A stretch of 64,000 bases of DNA from Nitrospira sp. (GTDB lineage Bacteria > Nitrospirota > Nitrospiria > Nitrospirales > Nitrospiraceae), in the NCBI GenBank assembly GCA_024330925.1, contig JANDJK010000001.1, forward strand, positions 26,645 to 90,644. The letters run 5' to 3'. Numbering within the stretch: the stretch's first letter is position 1; every line of letters begins with the position of its first letter. This document shows, one piece after another, positions 22,661 through 33,447 of this stretch. The position numbers and the translations under genes are program-made. The notes below the pieces were generated by a model, which made no database searches, had not been told where the DNA came from, and was given only the letters and a program-made list of their open reading frames with translations.

Positions 22661-23656
22661 TCAAGCTCGTAACCTATCGAAATCCTTAACGTCTTTCTTG
22701 ATATAGTCCCGTAGCCGTTTAATGATGCGGGCCTCCAATTGACGAGTTCGTTCTTTAGTGATGCCATACTTGGCTCCCAACTCGTCGAGGGTTAGTGGAT
22801 GGTCCGATAAGATTCGATTTCTCAGGATATCTTCATCCCGTTCATCCAGAGTGGTGATGAACTCCGCTAGTTTGGTACGGAAGAGTTTGCGCAATTGGTG
22901 ATCGGCCAACAGCTCATCCGTCGGCTCCTGCTGGGCAGGAAGGATGTCAAGAAGGCTGGCGTCCTGGTTTTCGCCGATCGGCTGGTCCAGCGATACTTCC
23001 CAGTTGCCAAGCCGTTGGTCCATTTCGATGACGTCCTGTTCACGGACCTGTAGACGGTCGGCCAGTAGCTTCGTGTCTGGGGCGAAGCCTTCCCGCTCTA
23101 ACTTTGCCTTTTCCTTTTTTAAGTTGTAAAACAGCTTGCGTTGGTCTTGGGTTGTTCCAATCTTGATCAATCGATAGTTGTTCAACAAGTAGCGCAAAAT
23201 ATAGGCACGGGCCCACCAGGCGGCATAGGCGTAAAAGCGAACATTTTTCGTGGGGTCGAATTTCTTGATCGCGTGGAGCAAGCCGACGTTGCCTTCTTGG
23301 ATGAGGTCCATGTGGTCCGCCCCAGTATGCAGGTATTCCGCTGCAATGGCGACCGAGACACGCAAGTTGGCCATAATCAGTTTGACTGCCGCTTCGCGAC
23401 TGCCGTGCAGCTTGTATTCTTCAAACAATCGGAGTTCCTCTTCTTTTGAAAGGTAGGGATAGCGGCGGATCTCCGCCAGATATCGTTGTAACGCTGTGGC
23501 AGGTACACCGCTTGTGGTATCGGAAGGGGGCTCACTTGATTCTGGGGGCGGTAGCAAGTCGGCAGGAAGTGTCTCGGCCTGGAGTTCTTCGTCCGAGGGG
23601 CCTGTCACCTCCGGAACTACGGCATCGCTTTCTTCGGCATGGGCAAAGTCAGTCAT
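22661..23656 (-). CDS. rpoH: RpoH-type heat-shock sigma factor
   Basis: Sigma70 regions 2-4 without region 1.1; RpoH box TQDQRKLFYNLKKEKAKL. Confidence 0.85.
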   Translation of the reverse strand: MTDFAHAEESDAVVPEVTGPSDEELQAETLPADLLPPPESSEPPSDTTSGVPATALQRYLAEIRRYPYLSKEEELRLFEEYKLHGSREAAVKLIMANLRVSVAIAAEYLHTGADHMDLIQEGNVGLLHAIKKFDPTKNVRFYAYAAWWARAYILRYLLNNYRLIKIGTTQDQRKLFYNLKKEKAKLEREGFAPDTKLLADRLQVREQDVIEMDQRLGNWEVSLDQPIGENQDASLLDILPAQQEPTDELLADHQLRKLFRTKLAEFITTLDERDEDILRNRILSDHPLTLDELGAKYGITKERTRQLEARIIKRLRDYIKKDVKDFDRLRA

Positions 23657-23801
23657 GAGAGAAAGTAACTAACTATAACAGAATCACTGCCAGTGACAAT
23701 GGCTAATGTTCGGTGGTAGAGTGCCCACGGTAGCTGGGTGGTGCTCACCGAAGCGGGTAGGGGCAGCAAGTAGTACCTTATAGAATTAAAATTTTTATGC
23801 A

Positions 23802-25010
23802 ATGACCTCACCATTCGACAGCATAGAGCGGGCTCTCCAAGACATTAAAGAGGGGAAATTTGTGATCTTGGTCGATGATGAAGACCGAGAAAACGAAGGA
23901 GATTTGGTTATTGCGGCGGAGAAGGTCACACCCCAGGCGATCAATTTTATGGCCAAACATGCGCGGGGGCTTATTTGCCTGGCTTTAACGCCGGAACGAG
24001 TTGAAGAGTTGCAACTGCCTCCTCAGGCGGTTGAGAACACGGCTACCTTTGGTACTGCCTTCACGGTCTCCATTGACGCCCGCAAGGGCATCACCACTGG
24101 TATTTCCGCCGCTGATCGCGCAAAGACGATTCACGTGGCCATCGATCCGAAGACCAAGCCAAGCGATCTGGCTCGTCCTGGCCACATTTTCCCTTTGAAG
24201 GCTCAGCAGGGGGGGGTGTTAAAACGGGCGGGTCAGACAGAAGGAGCTGTCGATTTGGCCCGTTTGGCCGGGCTGTATCCTGCAGGGGTCATCTGCGAGA
24301 TCATGAACGAGGATGGCACCATGGCACGTGTGCCGGAGTTGGCTGTCTTTGCGAGGACCCATGGTCTGACGATGGTGACGGTCAAGTCGCTGATCGAGTA
24401 TCGGATGCGCTATGAAACCTTTGTACGGCGCATGGCTAGCGCGAAGCTTCCGACAGCCTTCGGTGAATTTGAGGCAGTGGCATTCGAAAATCAAATCGAC
24501 GGTGTGACCCATATTGCACTGGTGAAGGGCAAAGTGGACCAAGGCAAGCCCACGCTGGTCCGGGTGCACTCCGGTTGTTTGACCGGTGATGCCCTGGGCT
24601 CGCTGCGCTGTGATTGTCGGGACCAATTGCATGCGGCTCTGCTCATGATTCAGAAGGCTGGTCGAGGGGTCCTGCTGTACTTAAACCAAGAGGGGCGGGG
24701 AATCGGTCTCCTTAATAAGATCAAGGCGTATCGGCTTCAGGATGAGGGGAGTGACACAGTTGAAGCCAATTTGCAGTTGGGATTCAAAGCCGATCTGAGA
24801 GATTACGGTGTGGGAGCACAAATTTTGGCAAACTTGGGCCTCCGTGAAATCAAACTGATCACGAACAACCCCCGCAAAATTGTCGGCATTGAGGGGTATG
24901 GGCTCAAGGTGGTGGAGCGGGTGCCGATTGAGGTGCCTCCGCGTAAAACGAATGTCCGATACCTGCGGACCAAAAAGAAGAAGCTAGGGCATCTTCTGAA
25001 AAAGGTATGA
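23802..25010 (+). CDS. ribBA: Bifunctional DHBP synthase / GTP cyclohydrolase II
   Basis: [17 protein letters not shown] (RibB) and [23 protein letters not shown] (RibA). Confidence 0.95.
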   Translation: MTSPFDSIERALQDIKEGKFVILVDDEDRENEGDLVIAAEKVTPQAINFMAKHARGLICLALTPERVEELQLPPQAVENTATFGTAFTVSIDARKGITTGISAADRAKTIHVAIDPKTKPSDLARPGHIFPLKAQQGGVLKRAGQTEGAVDLARLAGLYPAGVICEIMNEDGTMARVPELAVFARTHGLTMVTVKSLIEYRMRYETFVRRMASAKLPTAFGEFEAVAFENQIDGVTHIALVKGKVDQGKPTLVRVHSGCLTGDALGSLRCDCRDQLHAALLMIQKAGRGVLLYLNQEGRGIGLLNKIKAYRLQDEGSDTVEANLQLGFKADLRDYGVGAQILANLGLREIKLITNNPRKIVGIEGYGLKVVERVPIEVPPRKTNVRYLRTKKKKLGHLLKKV

Positions 25011-25027
25011 AGGTATGAAGGTATGAA
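25004..25027 (+). repeat. Three perfect tandem copies of GGTATGAA at the ribBA stop
   Basis: Direct reading of 25004-25011, 25012-25019, 25020-25027. Confidence 0.9.
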
Positions 25028-25119
25028 GGAGATGTGACCGGCGTGGTGAACCCGAGAGCGCGGTCATATGCCGAGGGTGACGTTGGTGTTCAGAGGGCGG
25101 TGAAAGGCGAAAGGCTGCG

Positions 25120-25650
25120 ATGAAGCCGTCAAGGGCCCTGCGTCCTAAAAGCCAGTTTCGATTTGGCATTGTTGTTTCGCAGTTTAATCGATCGGTGACG
25201 AGCCGGTTGCTGGTCTCCTGCCTTGACCGCTTAGCGCGGCAGGGAATCAACCGGTCTGCCATTGAAGTGGTCAAGGTGCCGGGAGCCTTTGAAATTCCGG
25301 TGGTGGCCCGTGCGATGGCGGAGACGGGACGATTTGATGCCATCATTTGTCTGGGAGCCGTGATTCGAGGAGAAACTCCACATTTCGACTACATTTGTGC
25401 GGAAACCAGCAGGGGGATCAGTCAGGTTGCTTTGGAGACTGGTGTGCCGGTGATCTTTGGCGTGCTCATGACCGAGACGGCCTTGCAGGCCGTCGAGCGC
25501 GCGGATCCTTCCAAATTTGATCGGGGCGGGGCGGTGGCCAAAGCCGCCGTTCAGATGGCAAAAGTGATGAGGCGTTTGGGGACGATGACACCGGCCGAGG
25601 ATGGCCAGCCACCTTCTCGTTGGGGGAACCGGCCCTCATCAAGGCATTAA
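25120..25650 (+). CDS. ribH: 6,7-dimethyl-8-ribityllumazine synthase
   Basis: [42 protein letters not shown]. Confidence 0.94.
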   Translation: MKPSRALRPKSQFRFGIVVSQFNRSVTSRLLVSCLDRLARQGINRSAIEVVKVPGAFEIPVVARAMAETGRFDAIICLGAVIRGETPHFDYICAETSRGISQVALETGVPVIFGVLMTETALQAVERADPSKFDRGGAVAKAAVQMAKVMRRLGTMTPAEDGQPPSRWGNRPSSRH

Positions 25651-25682
25651 CGACCCACATCAGAACGTGGAACAGTGGCGGC

Positions 25683-26132
25683 ATGGGATCACGTCGTCGG
25701 GCTCGGGAGTGGGCCTTACAAATTTTATTTCAGTATGACATCCATGGCGAAAGAGGGCCCTGGTTGGAAGAGTTTTGGAAGACCCTCCCTGCTGATCCCG
25801 AGACCAGGGTCTTTACAGAACGGTTGGTAGCCGGGGTGTTGAAGCACAAGGCCGAGCTGGATCGAGTGATTGGCCACTACTCGATCAATTGGAAAGTGAA
25901 TCGGATGCCAATCATCGACCGTAATATCCTCCGGGCCGGCCTCTACGAGTTGTTTTGGATGGATGATGTCCCGGCACGGGTGACGTTGGATGAGGCGATC
26001 GAGTTGGCAAAACGATACGGGGATCACGATGCTGCCAAGTTCATTAATGGTTTGTTGGATAAAGTGTTGGCGAAGGAACCGCGACTGGGCTCAAAACGAG
26101 CCAACGTGTCGGCCGACCAAGACAAGCTCTAA
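25683..26132 (+). CDS. nusB: Transcription antitermination factor NusB
   Basis: [22 protein letters not shown]...[26 protein letters not shown]. Confidence 0.93.
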   Translation: MGSRRRAREWALQILFQYDIHGERGPWLEEFWKTLPADPETRVFTERLVAGVLKHKAELDRVIGHYSINWKVNRMPIIDRNILRAGLYELFWMDDVPARVTLDEAIELAKRYGDHDAAKFINGLLDKVLAKEPRLGSKRANVSADQDKL

Positions 26133-26240
26133 ACGACCAGCGGCTGTTACGCTGCGCGACGGTAGTGATGCGAGGCGAAAGGCAGTGGAGGGCAGGCAGC
26201 GGCGGAAGCCATGCCAACGGTGCGTGGTGAGGGATGGCTC

Positions 26241-27575
26241 ATGATCGACCGTTATACCCGTCCGGCTATGAAGGCCATCTGGGATCTCAAACACAAGTAT
26301 GAGATTTGGCTTGAAGTCGAACTGCAGGCGTGTGCTGCCTTTGAAAAGGCTGGCTTGGCGCCCAAAGGGACAGCGGAAACAGTGCGTCGGCGCGCGCGGA
26401 TTAATGTTAAGCGGATCGCTGAGATCGAACAGGTCACCAAACATGATGTGATCGCGTTCCTTGAGTCGTTGGCTGATTCGGTGGGGCCTCTACATCGCTA
26501 TTTGCACATGGGGCTGACGTCCTCCGACATTGTCGATACCGCGCTGGCTATTCAGATGAGGGAAGCGCTAGATCTGATCGTGGAAGGCGTCGAGAGGTTG
26601 AGGGCGGCGTTGAAACAGCAGGCTTTCCGACACAAACGCACAGTCATGGTTGGGCGGTCTCACGGGATCCATGGTGAGCCAATCTCGTTCGGGTTGAAAA
26701 TGGCGTTGTGGTATGAAGAGTGTGGGCGGCATCTGGAGCGTCTCGGCCAAGTCCGCCGTCATATTGCGGTCGGAAAACTCTCTGGCGCAATGGGAACCTT
26801 CGCCCATCAGGGACCGCAGATTGAAGCGGACGTGTGTGCCAAGTTGGGGCTCACTCCTGATCCGATTTCCAATCAAGTGGTCCAGCGGGACCGGCATGCT
26901 GCCTATGTGACAGCGCTTGCGTTGCTTGCGGCGACGATCGAGAAAATCGCCACGGAAATCCGGCATCTCCAGCGAACCGAAGTTCTGGAGGCGGAAGAAT
27001 ACTTTTCGGAAGGACAAAAGGGCTCGTCAGCGATGCCCCATAAACGCAATCCAATTGTCTCCGAAAACCTGTGCGGCTTGGCGCGCATTGTGCGGGCCAA
27101 CAGTCTGGCCGCGATGGAAAATGTTGCGCTCTGGCACGAACGGGACATCAGCCATTCCTCCGTTGAACGTGTTATCCTTCCGGACAGCACCATTGTGGTC
27201 GATTACATGCTGGCACGGGCCACGGATCTGATTGAGCGGTTGGTCGTTTATCCTGAGCGGATGAAGCGGAACTTGGAACTGACCGGGGGACTAATCTATT
27301 CGCAGCGGCTTCTTCTTGCTCTCATCGGAAAGGGTGCTCAGCGCAAAGAATCGTATGAGGCTGTGCAGCGAAATGCTATGGCGTCGTGGCAAGGAGCTGG
27401 GGGGCTTCAAGAGTTGGTTGCGAAGGATCCCTTTATCACTCGGCACCTGAAGACACACGAGATCGCAGCCTGTTTTGATCCGGCGTATTACCTGCGGCAC
27501 GTCGATACGATCTACGATCGAGTGTTTGGCGTCTCAACGCGATCTCCGGTCCGCCAACGGAGGCGCACGGCGTAA
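26241..27575 (+). CDS. purB: Adenylosuccinate lyase
   Basis: MIDRYTRPAMKAIWDLKHKYEIWLEVE; GSSAMPHKRNPI signature. Confidence 0.95.
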   Translation: MIDRYTRPAMKAIWDLKHKYEIWLEVELQACAAFEKAGLAPKGTAETVRRRARINVKRIAEIEQVTKHDVIAFLESLADSVGPLHRYLHMGLTSSDIVDTALAIQMREALDLIVEGVERLRAALKQQAFRHKRTVMVGRSHGIHGEPISFGLKMALWYEECGRHLERLGQVRRHIAVGKLSGAMGTFAHQGPQIEADVCAKLGLTPDPISNQVVQRDRHAAYVTALALLAATIEKIATEIRHLQRTEVLEAEEYFSEGQKGSSAMPHKRNPIVSENLCGLARIVRANSLAAMENVALWHERDISHSSVERVILPDSTIVVDYMLARATDLIERLVVYPERMKRNLELTGGLIYSQRLLLALIGKGAQRKESYEAVQRNAMASWQGAGGLQELVAKDPFITRHLKTHEIAACFDPAYYLRHVDTIYDRVFGVSTRSPVRQRRRTA

Positions 27576-27599
27576 CAGTGGGTATTCGGATGGTGATTC

Positions 27600-28370
27600 G
27601 ATGGGGACTTGGGATTGGGGGCTGGGTGGGAGTACCAGCTCTGGTTAATGCCGCTGATCGGGACAACCGGTTGACCGAACCGGGGAGTCTTCGGAACCTT
27701 CGCGATGTTTGTGCTGGATGACGGGTGGATGAGGCGACACCAGGCAGTGTGGATCGGTCAGTTGACCTTGTGAAAAAGGGGTGGTGGAGCAGCTCGAAAG
27801 AGGGTGGCGATCGATCACTGTTCGATGTGTGGGTTGTTGGAAAAAGCTCATGTCATGTTTCGTCTTCATGCTGCTGAGTGAAAGCCTACTCAGCAATTGC
27901 TTTTGGGGTCGGCAGAGCAGGCAACTATCTTGAAGATGTCGATCTTATGTCAGGATTGATCAAGAGGGCTGATGACGTATCGGGCTTTTCGGAGCGATGA
28001 AAGCTGACTTGTACGGGGAGCGTGATTCGGGTCCTAAACCCTTTGCGATTGTGATGCCGGTTAGAAAAAGCGCGGCGTGGTAGAGGGTGGAGGGGGGGAA
28101 CGCGCGTGGCAATGATGTAAGAGCATACGGAGGCGTCGCGACCTGAGTGCAAGACAGTGAAACAGCAACTGGATCATTGCAGCAAGCTGGATGATCTGGA
28201 TTCATTGCTTGTTTTGAAACGTTCAGGCTGGAAGGTTTTCACAGTCTGGTGCTGGCTTGGGCACAGGTCGAAGGATGTCGCTATGTGCCGCGGTTTGGCC
28301 AGCCGACTCTGATCGATGCTGTTAAGTTAGTGGATGAGGTGATCGAGGCGCTTGCCCAGGAGGATGGTTT
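27600..28370 (+). pseudogene. Decayed ORF region upstream of purC
   Basis: Several protein-like segments interrupted by stops, e.g. FRLEGFHSLVLAWAQVEGCRYVPRFGQPTLIDAVKLVDEVIEALAQEDGLW and MVIRWGLGIGGWVGVPALVNAADRDNR; no intact long ORF. Confidence 0.35.
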
Positions 28371-28384
28371 GTGGAGGGGCGGAG

Positions 28385-29092
28385 ATGAATACAGTCGGTC
28401 CGATGTTGTATGAAGGAAAGGCCAAGAAGATTTTTGCCGCCGCCAGGCCAGATCAGATCGTTCAGTACTTTAAAGATGATGCGACGGCGTTCAATGCCCA
28501 AAAGCGCGGTACGATTGTAGGCAAGGGAATTGTAAACAACAAGGTGTCGGCACGATTGTTTCGCTTGCTGGAAGAGCAGGGTGTTCCCACGCATTTTCTT
28601 GAACGGCTCGGCGATCGAGAGATGCTGGCCAAGAAGGTGACGATCGTGCCGGTCGAGGTTGTCATCCGGAACGTGGTAGCCGGCAGTTTGGCCAAACGGT
28701 TGGGGTTGCGTGTCGGAGATGCCATTCGACCGGCGATTGTGGAGTTGTATTATAAAAATGATGCGCTGGGCGATCCGCTAGTCAACGACGATCATCTCCG
28801 TCTTCTTAATGTGGCGACACCGGGGGTCTTGCGCGAGTTAAGGGATCTGGCCCATCGCGTGAACAATGTCTTGCAGCCGTTCCTGGCGGAGCGAAAGATC
28901 CGATTGGTTGATTGCAAGTTGGAGTTTGGGGTGTATCACAACAAACTGATCCTCGCCGATGAAATTTCGCCGGATACCTGTCGTCTGTGGGATATGGTGA
29001 CGGGTGATCCGCTAGACAAGGATCGGTTCCGGCAGGATTTGGGAAAGGTTGAAGAATCCTATCAAGAGGTGATGAGGCGGGTTTGCGATTGA
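28385..29092 (+). CDS. purC: SAICAR synthase
   Basis: LYEGKAKKIFAAARPDQIVQYFKDDATAFNAQK; DEISPDTCRLWD. Confidence 0.95.
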   Translation: MNTVGPMLYEGKAKKIFAAARPDQIVQYFKDDATAFNAQKRGTIVGKGIVNNKVSARLFRLLEEQGVPTHFLERLGDREMLAKKVTIVPVEVVIRNVVAGSLAKRLGLRVGDAIRPAIVELYYKNDALGDPLVNDDHLRLLNVATPGVLRELRDLAHRVNNVLQPFLAERKIRLVDCKLEFGVYHNKLILADEISPDTCRLWDMVTGDPLDKDRFRQDLGKVEESYQEVMRRVCD

Positions 29093-29123
29093 CCGAACGG
29101 CTCTTGCCGGGAGGGTGTCGGTA

Positions 29124-29160
29124 CCGTTGGTCGGTGCACGACCGGCGGGTTTCTATTTCT
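29124..29160 (+). terminator. Candidate intrinsic terminator downstream of purC
   Basis: CCGTTGGTCG / CGACCGGCGG 10-bp stem (two G-U), 5-nt loop, then GTTTCTATTTCT. Confidence 0.55.
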
Positions 29161-29180
29161 AAAGGAGATAAACGAGGGCG

Positions 29181-29396
29181 ATGCTGCGGGCCTATCTAAA
29201 TTACGGTCTCCTTGTATCGGTGGTGATTTGGGGTGCCATCGTTGCGGTGATGGCGTATCGCCTGGAGGACTCGCCATGGCGATGGGCGTTTGTCGCTCTG
29301 GTCTTTGCAGGGGGGGTGACTGTCGCCGTCATTGTGTGGATCAAAAAGTATGTGGATCAGCAGATGCAATCGTCCGAGCGGAGGCACGGGAAGTGA
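29181..29396 (+). CDS. Small two-TM membrane protein
   Basis: MLRAYLNYGLLVSVVIWGAIVAVMAYRLEDSPWRWAFVALVFAGGVTVAVIVWIKKY; AAAGGAG upstream; stop overlaps purS GTG. Confidence 0.75.
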   Translation: MLRAYLNYGLLVSVVIWGAIVAVMAYRLEDSPWRWAFVALVFAGGVTVAVIVWIKKYVDQQMQSSERRHGK

Positions 29397-29632
29397 AAGC
29401 TAAGATACATGTGATGCTGAAACAGGGAATTTTGGATCCGCAGGGTAAGGCTGTTGAACAAGCATTGATTGCTCTCGGGTTCAGAAATGCGGCGAATGTG
29501 CGGATCGGGAAATACATGGAGTTGGATCTGGACGAGCAAGATCGGGCCAGGGCTGAGGCCGAGGTGAAGTCGATGTGTGAGCAGTTGTTGGCCAACCCGA
29601 TCATCGAAGAGTATCGGTTTGACCTCGCGTGA
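29393..29632 (+). CDS. purS: Phosphoribosylformylglycinamidine synthase subunit PurS
   Basis: KAKIHVMLKQGILDPQGKAVEQALIALGF...GKYMELDLD; GTG start. Confidence 0.92.
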   Translation: MKAKIHVMLKQGILDPQGKAVEQALIALGFRNAANVRIGKYMELDLDEQDRARAEAEVKSMCEQLLANPIIEEYRFDLA

Positions 29633-29724
29633 GCCGTGACTGTGGTTGGCGGAGAAGTTCAGGAGAACGGGGCAATCTCAGGGGACAGCGTTCAATGGCA
29701 ACATAAGGGCGGAGCGATCAATCG

Positions 29725-30456
29725 ATGAATCTTGGGGTGGTTGTCTTTCCTGGTAGCAACTGTGACCGAGATTGCCAGTATGTGTTTCGGGATATCTTGG
29801 GACAGGATGTGACCATGGTCTGGCACAAGGAGCGATCCGTTGCCGGGCTAGACGCGATTGTGCTGCCAGGAGGGTTTTCCTATGGCGACTATCTACGAAC
29901 TGGTGCGATCGCACGGTTCTCACCGGTGATGGCGGCGGTCAAGGAGTTTGCCGAGGAAGGTGGGATCGTGCTCGGGATCTGCAACGGGTTTCAGATTTTG
30001 CTCGAGGCGGGGCTGCTTCCGGGGGCCATGTTGCGCAATGAGTCATTACATTTCGTCTGTCGAGACGTTTGCATCACGGTTGATAATGCGGCCACCCCCT
30101 TCACCTGCCTGTGCGAGCCTGGGCAGGTGCTCACCATTCCCATTGCTCATGCAGACGGCAGTTATTATGCCGATCCAGTCACGGTGGCCTCGCTCAAGGC
30201 CAATGCCCAAATCGTGTTTCGCTATTGCATGCCAGATGGCCGTGTGACCAGGGAGGCCAATCCCAATGGGTCGTTGGAGAACATTGCTGGTATCTGCAAC
30301 GCCGCTGGCAATGTGCTCGGTATGATGCCCCATCCGGAACGGTGTGCAGAGTCTCTGTTGGGTCATCAGGATGGAAGGGTGATTCTTGCATCGTTGGTCG
30401 AGTCGCTTGTACACCAACGCCTGCGGAAGCAAGAGCTGCTGTCGCAGCTCCCATGA
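29725..30456 (+). CDS. purQ: Phosphoribosylformylglycinamidine synthase subunit PurQ
   Basis: [11 protein letters not shown]...[17 protein letters not shown]...[10 protein letters not shown]. Confidence 0.95.
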   Translation: MNLGVVVFPGSNCDRDCQYVFRDILGQDVTMVWHKERSVAGLDAIVLPGGFSYGDYLRTGAIARFSPVMAAVKEFAEEGGIVLGICNGFQILLEAGLLPGAMLRNESLHFVCRDVCITVDNAATPFTCLCEPGQVLTIPIAHADGSYYADPVTVASLKANAQIVFRYCMPDGRVTREANPNGSLENIAGICNAAGNVLGMMPHPERCAESLLGHQDGRVILASLVESLVHQRLRKQELLSQLP

Positions 30457-30663
30457 GCACTCAGCGATACCGTCTCTCCGGCGGTTCCCTCTACACCCTA
30501 AACGGATTCTGCTGAGGAGCGGCAGTGTCTGCGAATGCGGCAAAAGACGGATTGAAGATGAAAAGTGGATCACGGTAAAGTGATGGGGAGCTATTGTGCG
30601 CTCGGTGTCATCGTTCACAATTATCGGTAATATCTATCCATACACAGCATAAAGGAGGCTGCA

Positions 30664-30999
30664 ATGAAGGGTTTTGGTGTTGCAATGGTAATAACGGGGT
30701 TGTTGGCCGTAGTGTCGAGTGGGAATGTGTGGGCGGCGACGGATGATGGAAGCAAAATCATTATCAAGAGCCCAACCCAGGGGGAAAAGGTGGGCAGTGA
30801 TGTCGAGATCGTCTACGAGTTGATCAAAGGCAGGGAGGCGACTCATGCCCATTGTTTTGTGGACGGAGAGTATCAAAAGGGCTGGACGGGAACAGTGAAG
30901 GGGCTGTCTCGCGGAACGCATGAGATCAAAGTTGTGGCAGCGGATAAAGATCATCAGTCATTGGCCGCTGAAGCTTCTGTCATAGTAGAAGTGGAGTAA
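30664..30999 (+). CDS. Secreted hypothetical protein, Ig-like/DUF-type
   Basis: Signal peptide then IIIKSPTQGEKVGSDVEIVYELIKG...HCFVDGEYQKGW; strong SD AAGGAGG. Confidence 0.75.
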   Translation: MKGFGVAMVITGLLAVVSSGNVWAATDDGSKIIIKSPTQGEKVGSDVEIVYELIKGREATHAHCFVDGEYQKGWTGTVKGLSRGTHEIKVVAADKDHQSLAAEASVIVEVE

Positions 31000-31182
31000 T
31001 GACTCGGCCTCGTTGCCAGATGCCTCAAGAGGGACCGGTGGGGCATTTGCCGCCTTGCCGGTCCATTTCTTGTGTGCCACGGCGAGGGGAGGAGTTGTCC
31101 CTCGTGATGTTGGCGTGGACAGAGACGACTACCGTTCAGGTGTCCGCTTCCGCATCCTTTGTGTGATCGAAGTCGGTGTCCT

Positions 31183-33420
31183 ATGCCGCTCATCACCGAC
31201 GAGCTCATCGCCCAGCACAACCTCACCCGTGAAGAATATCAACAGATCGTCACCATCCTGGGGCGTGAGCCCACCCTGACGGAATTGGGTATGTTTTCCG
31301 TCATGTGGTCCGAACATTGTTCCTATAAAAGCTCGCGCGTTCATTTGAAGAAATTGCCCACAACTGGTCCGCGTGTGGTGCAGGGGCCGGGCGAAAATGC
31401 CGGCGCAGTGGACATCGGCGGCGGCCTGTGCCTCGTGTTTAAAATGGAATCCCACAACCATCCGTCGTTCATCGAGCCTTATCAGGGGGCTGCCACGGGA
31501 GTCGGAGGAATCTTACGCGATATCTTCACGATGGGTGCCAGGCCGATCGCGTTGCTTGATTCGCTTCGGTTTGGGGAATTGCACACGGCTCAGAATCGGC
31601 GCTTGATGAGGGGAGTGGTTGCCGGCATCGCCGGTTACGGCAATTGTATGGGGGTGCCGACGGTGGGGGGTGAGGTCGTGTTCAATGACATCTATTCTTT
31701 CAATCCCCTGGTCAACGTAATGTGCCTGGGCCTTGCCGAAAAGGATAAGCTTTTTCGTGGGACTGCGGCGGGTATTGGCAATCCGGTGATTTATGTTGGG
31801 TCGAAGACTGGACGTGATGGCATTCATGGGGCGACGATGGCCTCCGATTCGTTTGATGACGAGGCGGAGCGCAAACGTCCTACCGTGCAAGTGGGGGACC
31901 CGTTTCAAGAGAAACTGCTGCTCGAAGCCTGTCTCGAGATGATGGCGGCTGGACTGTTGACAGGGATTCAGGACATGGGCGCAGCCGGGCTCACCAGTTC
32001 ATCTTGTGAAATGGCTTCTCGGGCAGGGACGGGTATCGAGTTAGAATTGAGCCGCGTGCCGCGACGCGAACCCCACATGACCCCTTATGAAGTGATGTTG
32101 TCCGAGTCCCAAGAACGGATGTTGCTGGTGGCGAAGGCTGGCAAAGAAGCGGAGTGCCTCGCCATTTGCCGAAAATGGGATGTGGATGTCGCGGTGATCG
32201 GGCGGGTCACGGACGACGGAATCCTACGTGTCTTGGATCATGGCGCGGTGGTAGCGGAAATTCCAGCCAAAGCCCTTGCTGAGGAGGGGCCACGGTATGA
32301 TCGTCCCTTTGCGCCGCCGGCCTACCAGGAGCTCCTGACAAATTTGAATTACGACATCATTCCAGATGTCAAGGATGCCAATGCCGCGTTGTTGTCGTTG
32401 TTGGAATCGCCGACGATTGCCAGCAAACGCTGGGTCTATGAGCAGTATGATCATATGGTCCAAACCAACACGGTTGTTCGTCCAGGATCAGATGCAGCGG
32501 TGCTGCGCATTAAGGGGACTGACAAAGCGGTGGCAGCGACGATCGATTGTAATAGCCGCTACTGTTTGTTGAACCCGTATGAAGGAGCGCGGATCGCGGT
32601 AGCCGAGGCGGCTCGTAATCTGGTTTGTTCGGGAGCCGAGCCGATTGGTCTGACCGATTGTTTGAATTTCGGGAATCCCGAACGACCGGATATCATGTGG
32701 CAGTTTGTGATGGCTGTTGAAGGACTGGCGGATGCTTGCGAAGCTCTCAAGATTCCGGTCGTCAGTGGTAACGTGAGCTTTTACAATGAAACAAAGGGTC
32801 TGTCGATTTATCCGACGCCGATGGTAGGCATGGTGGGCTTGCTTGATCGGGCTGATCGAGCGATGACCCAGTGGTTCAAAGAGGAAGGCGACGATATTAT
32901 TCTGCTTGGAACGACGAGAGAAGAGCTCGGCGGGTCCGAATATTTAAAAATCCTACACAACCGAGAACAAGGGGTGCCGCCCTTTCTTAGCCTAGAGGCG
33001 GAACGAGCGCTTCATGACTGCGTATTGAATTTGATTCGTGAGGGACAGGTGCAGTCGGCACATGATTGTTCTGACGGTGGGGTGGCTGTGGCGCTAGCAG
33101 AAAGTTGTCTGTCGGGTCCTGGCCGTCGCCTTGGGGCGACGGTGCGATTGACGAGGGGGCGGTTGCGCAAGGACGCTGTCCTTTTTGGTGAGAGTCAATC
33201 CAGAGTGCTCGTCTCGGCCAAGCCGGCCCATCGGCGTGCGATTCTTGATGCGGCGGAAGCGCACGCCGTCCCTGCAGCAGTCATTGGTACGGTGGGCGGT
33301 GATCGTCTGGTGATCTCGCTTGCCGACGAACGTTCGGACGATACGGTTATTAATCTGTCCTTGTCCACGTTGTACGACCGGTGGGCCTGCTCCCTTGAAC
33401 GGCTGGTCAACCAGGCGTAG
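31183..33420 (+). CDS. purL: Phosphoribosylformylglycinamidine synthase subunit PurL
   Basis: [20 protein letters not shown]...[25 protein letters not shown]. Confidence 0.96.
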   Translation: MPLITDELIAQHNLTREEYQQIVTILGREPTLTELGMFSVMWSEHCSYKSSRVHLKKLPTTGPRVVQGPGENAGAVDIGGGLCLVFKMESHNHPSFIEPYQGAATGVGGILRDIFTMGARPIALLDSLRFGELHTAQNRRLMRGVVAGIAGYGNCMGVPTVGGEVVFNDIYSFNPLVNVMCLGLAEKDKLFRGTAAGIGNPVIYVGSKTGRDGIHGATMASDSFDDEAERKRPTVQVGDPFQEKLLLEACLEMMAAGLLTGIQDMGAAGLTSSSCEMASRAGTGIELELSRVPRREPHMTPYEVMLSESQERMLLVAKAGKEAECLAICRKWDVDVAVIGRVTDDGILRVLDHGAVVAEIPAKALAEEGPRYDRPFAPPAYQELLTNLNYDIIPDVKDANAALLSLLESPTIASKRWVYEQYDHMVQTNTVVRPGSDAAVLRIKGTDKAVAATIDCNSRYCLLNPYEGARIAVAEAARNLVCSGAEPIGLTDCLNFGNPERPDIMWQFVMAVEGLADACEALKIPVVSGNVSFYNETKGLSIYPTPMVGMVGLLDRADRAMTQWFKEEGDDIILLGTTREELGGSEYLKILHNREQGVPPFLSLEAERALHDCVLNLIREGQVQSAHDCSDGGVAVALAESCLSGPGRRLGATVRLTRGRLRKDAVLFGESQSRVLVSAKPAHRRAILDAAEAHAVPAAVIGTVGGDRLVISLADERSDDTVINLSLSTLYDRWACSLERLVNQA

Positions 33421-33447
33421 GAGGTAGGCTGAGCAGGGGTTCCGATT

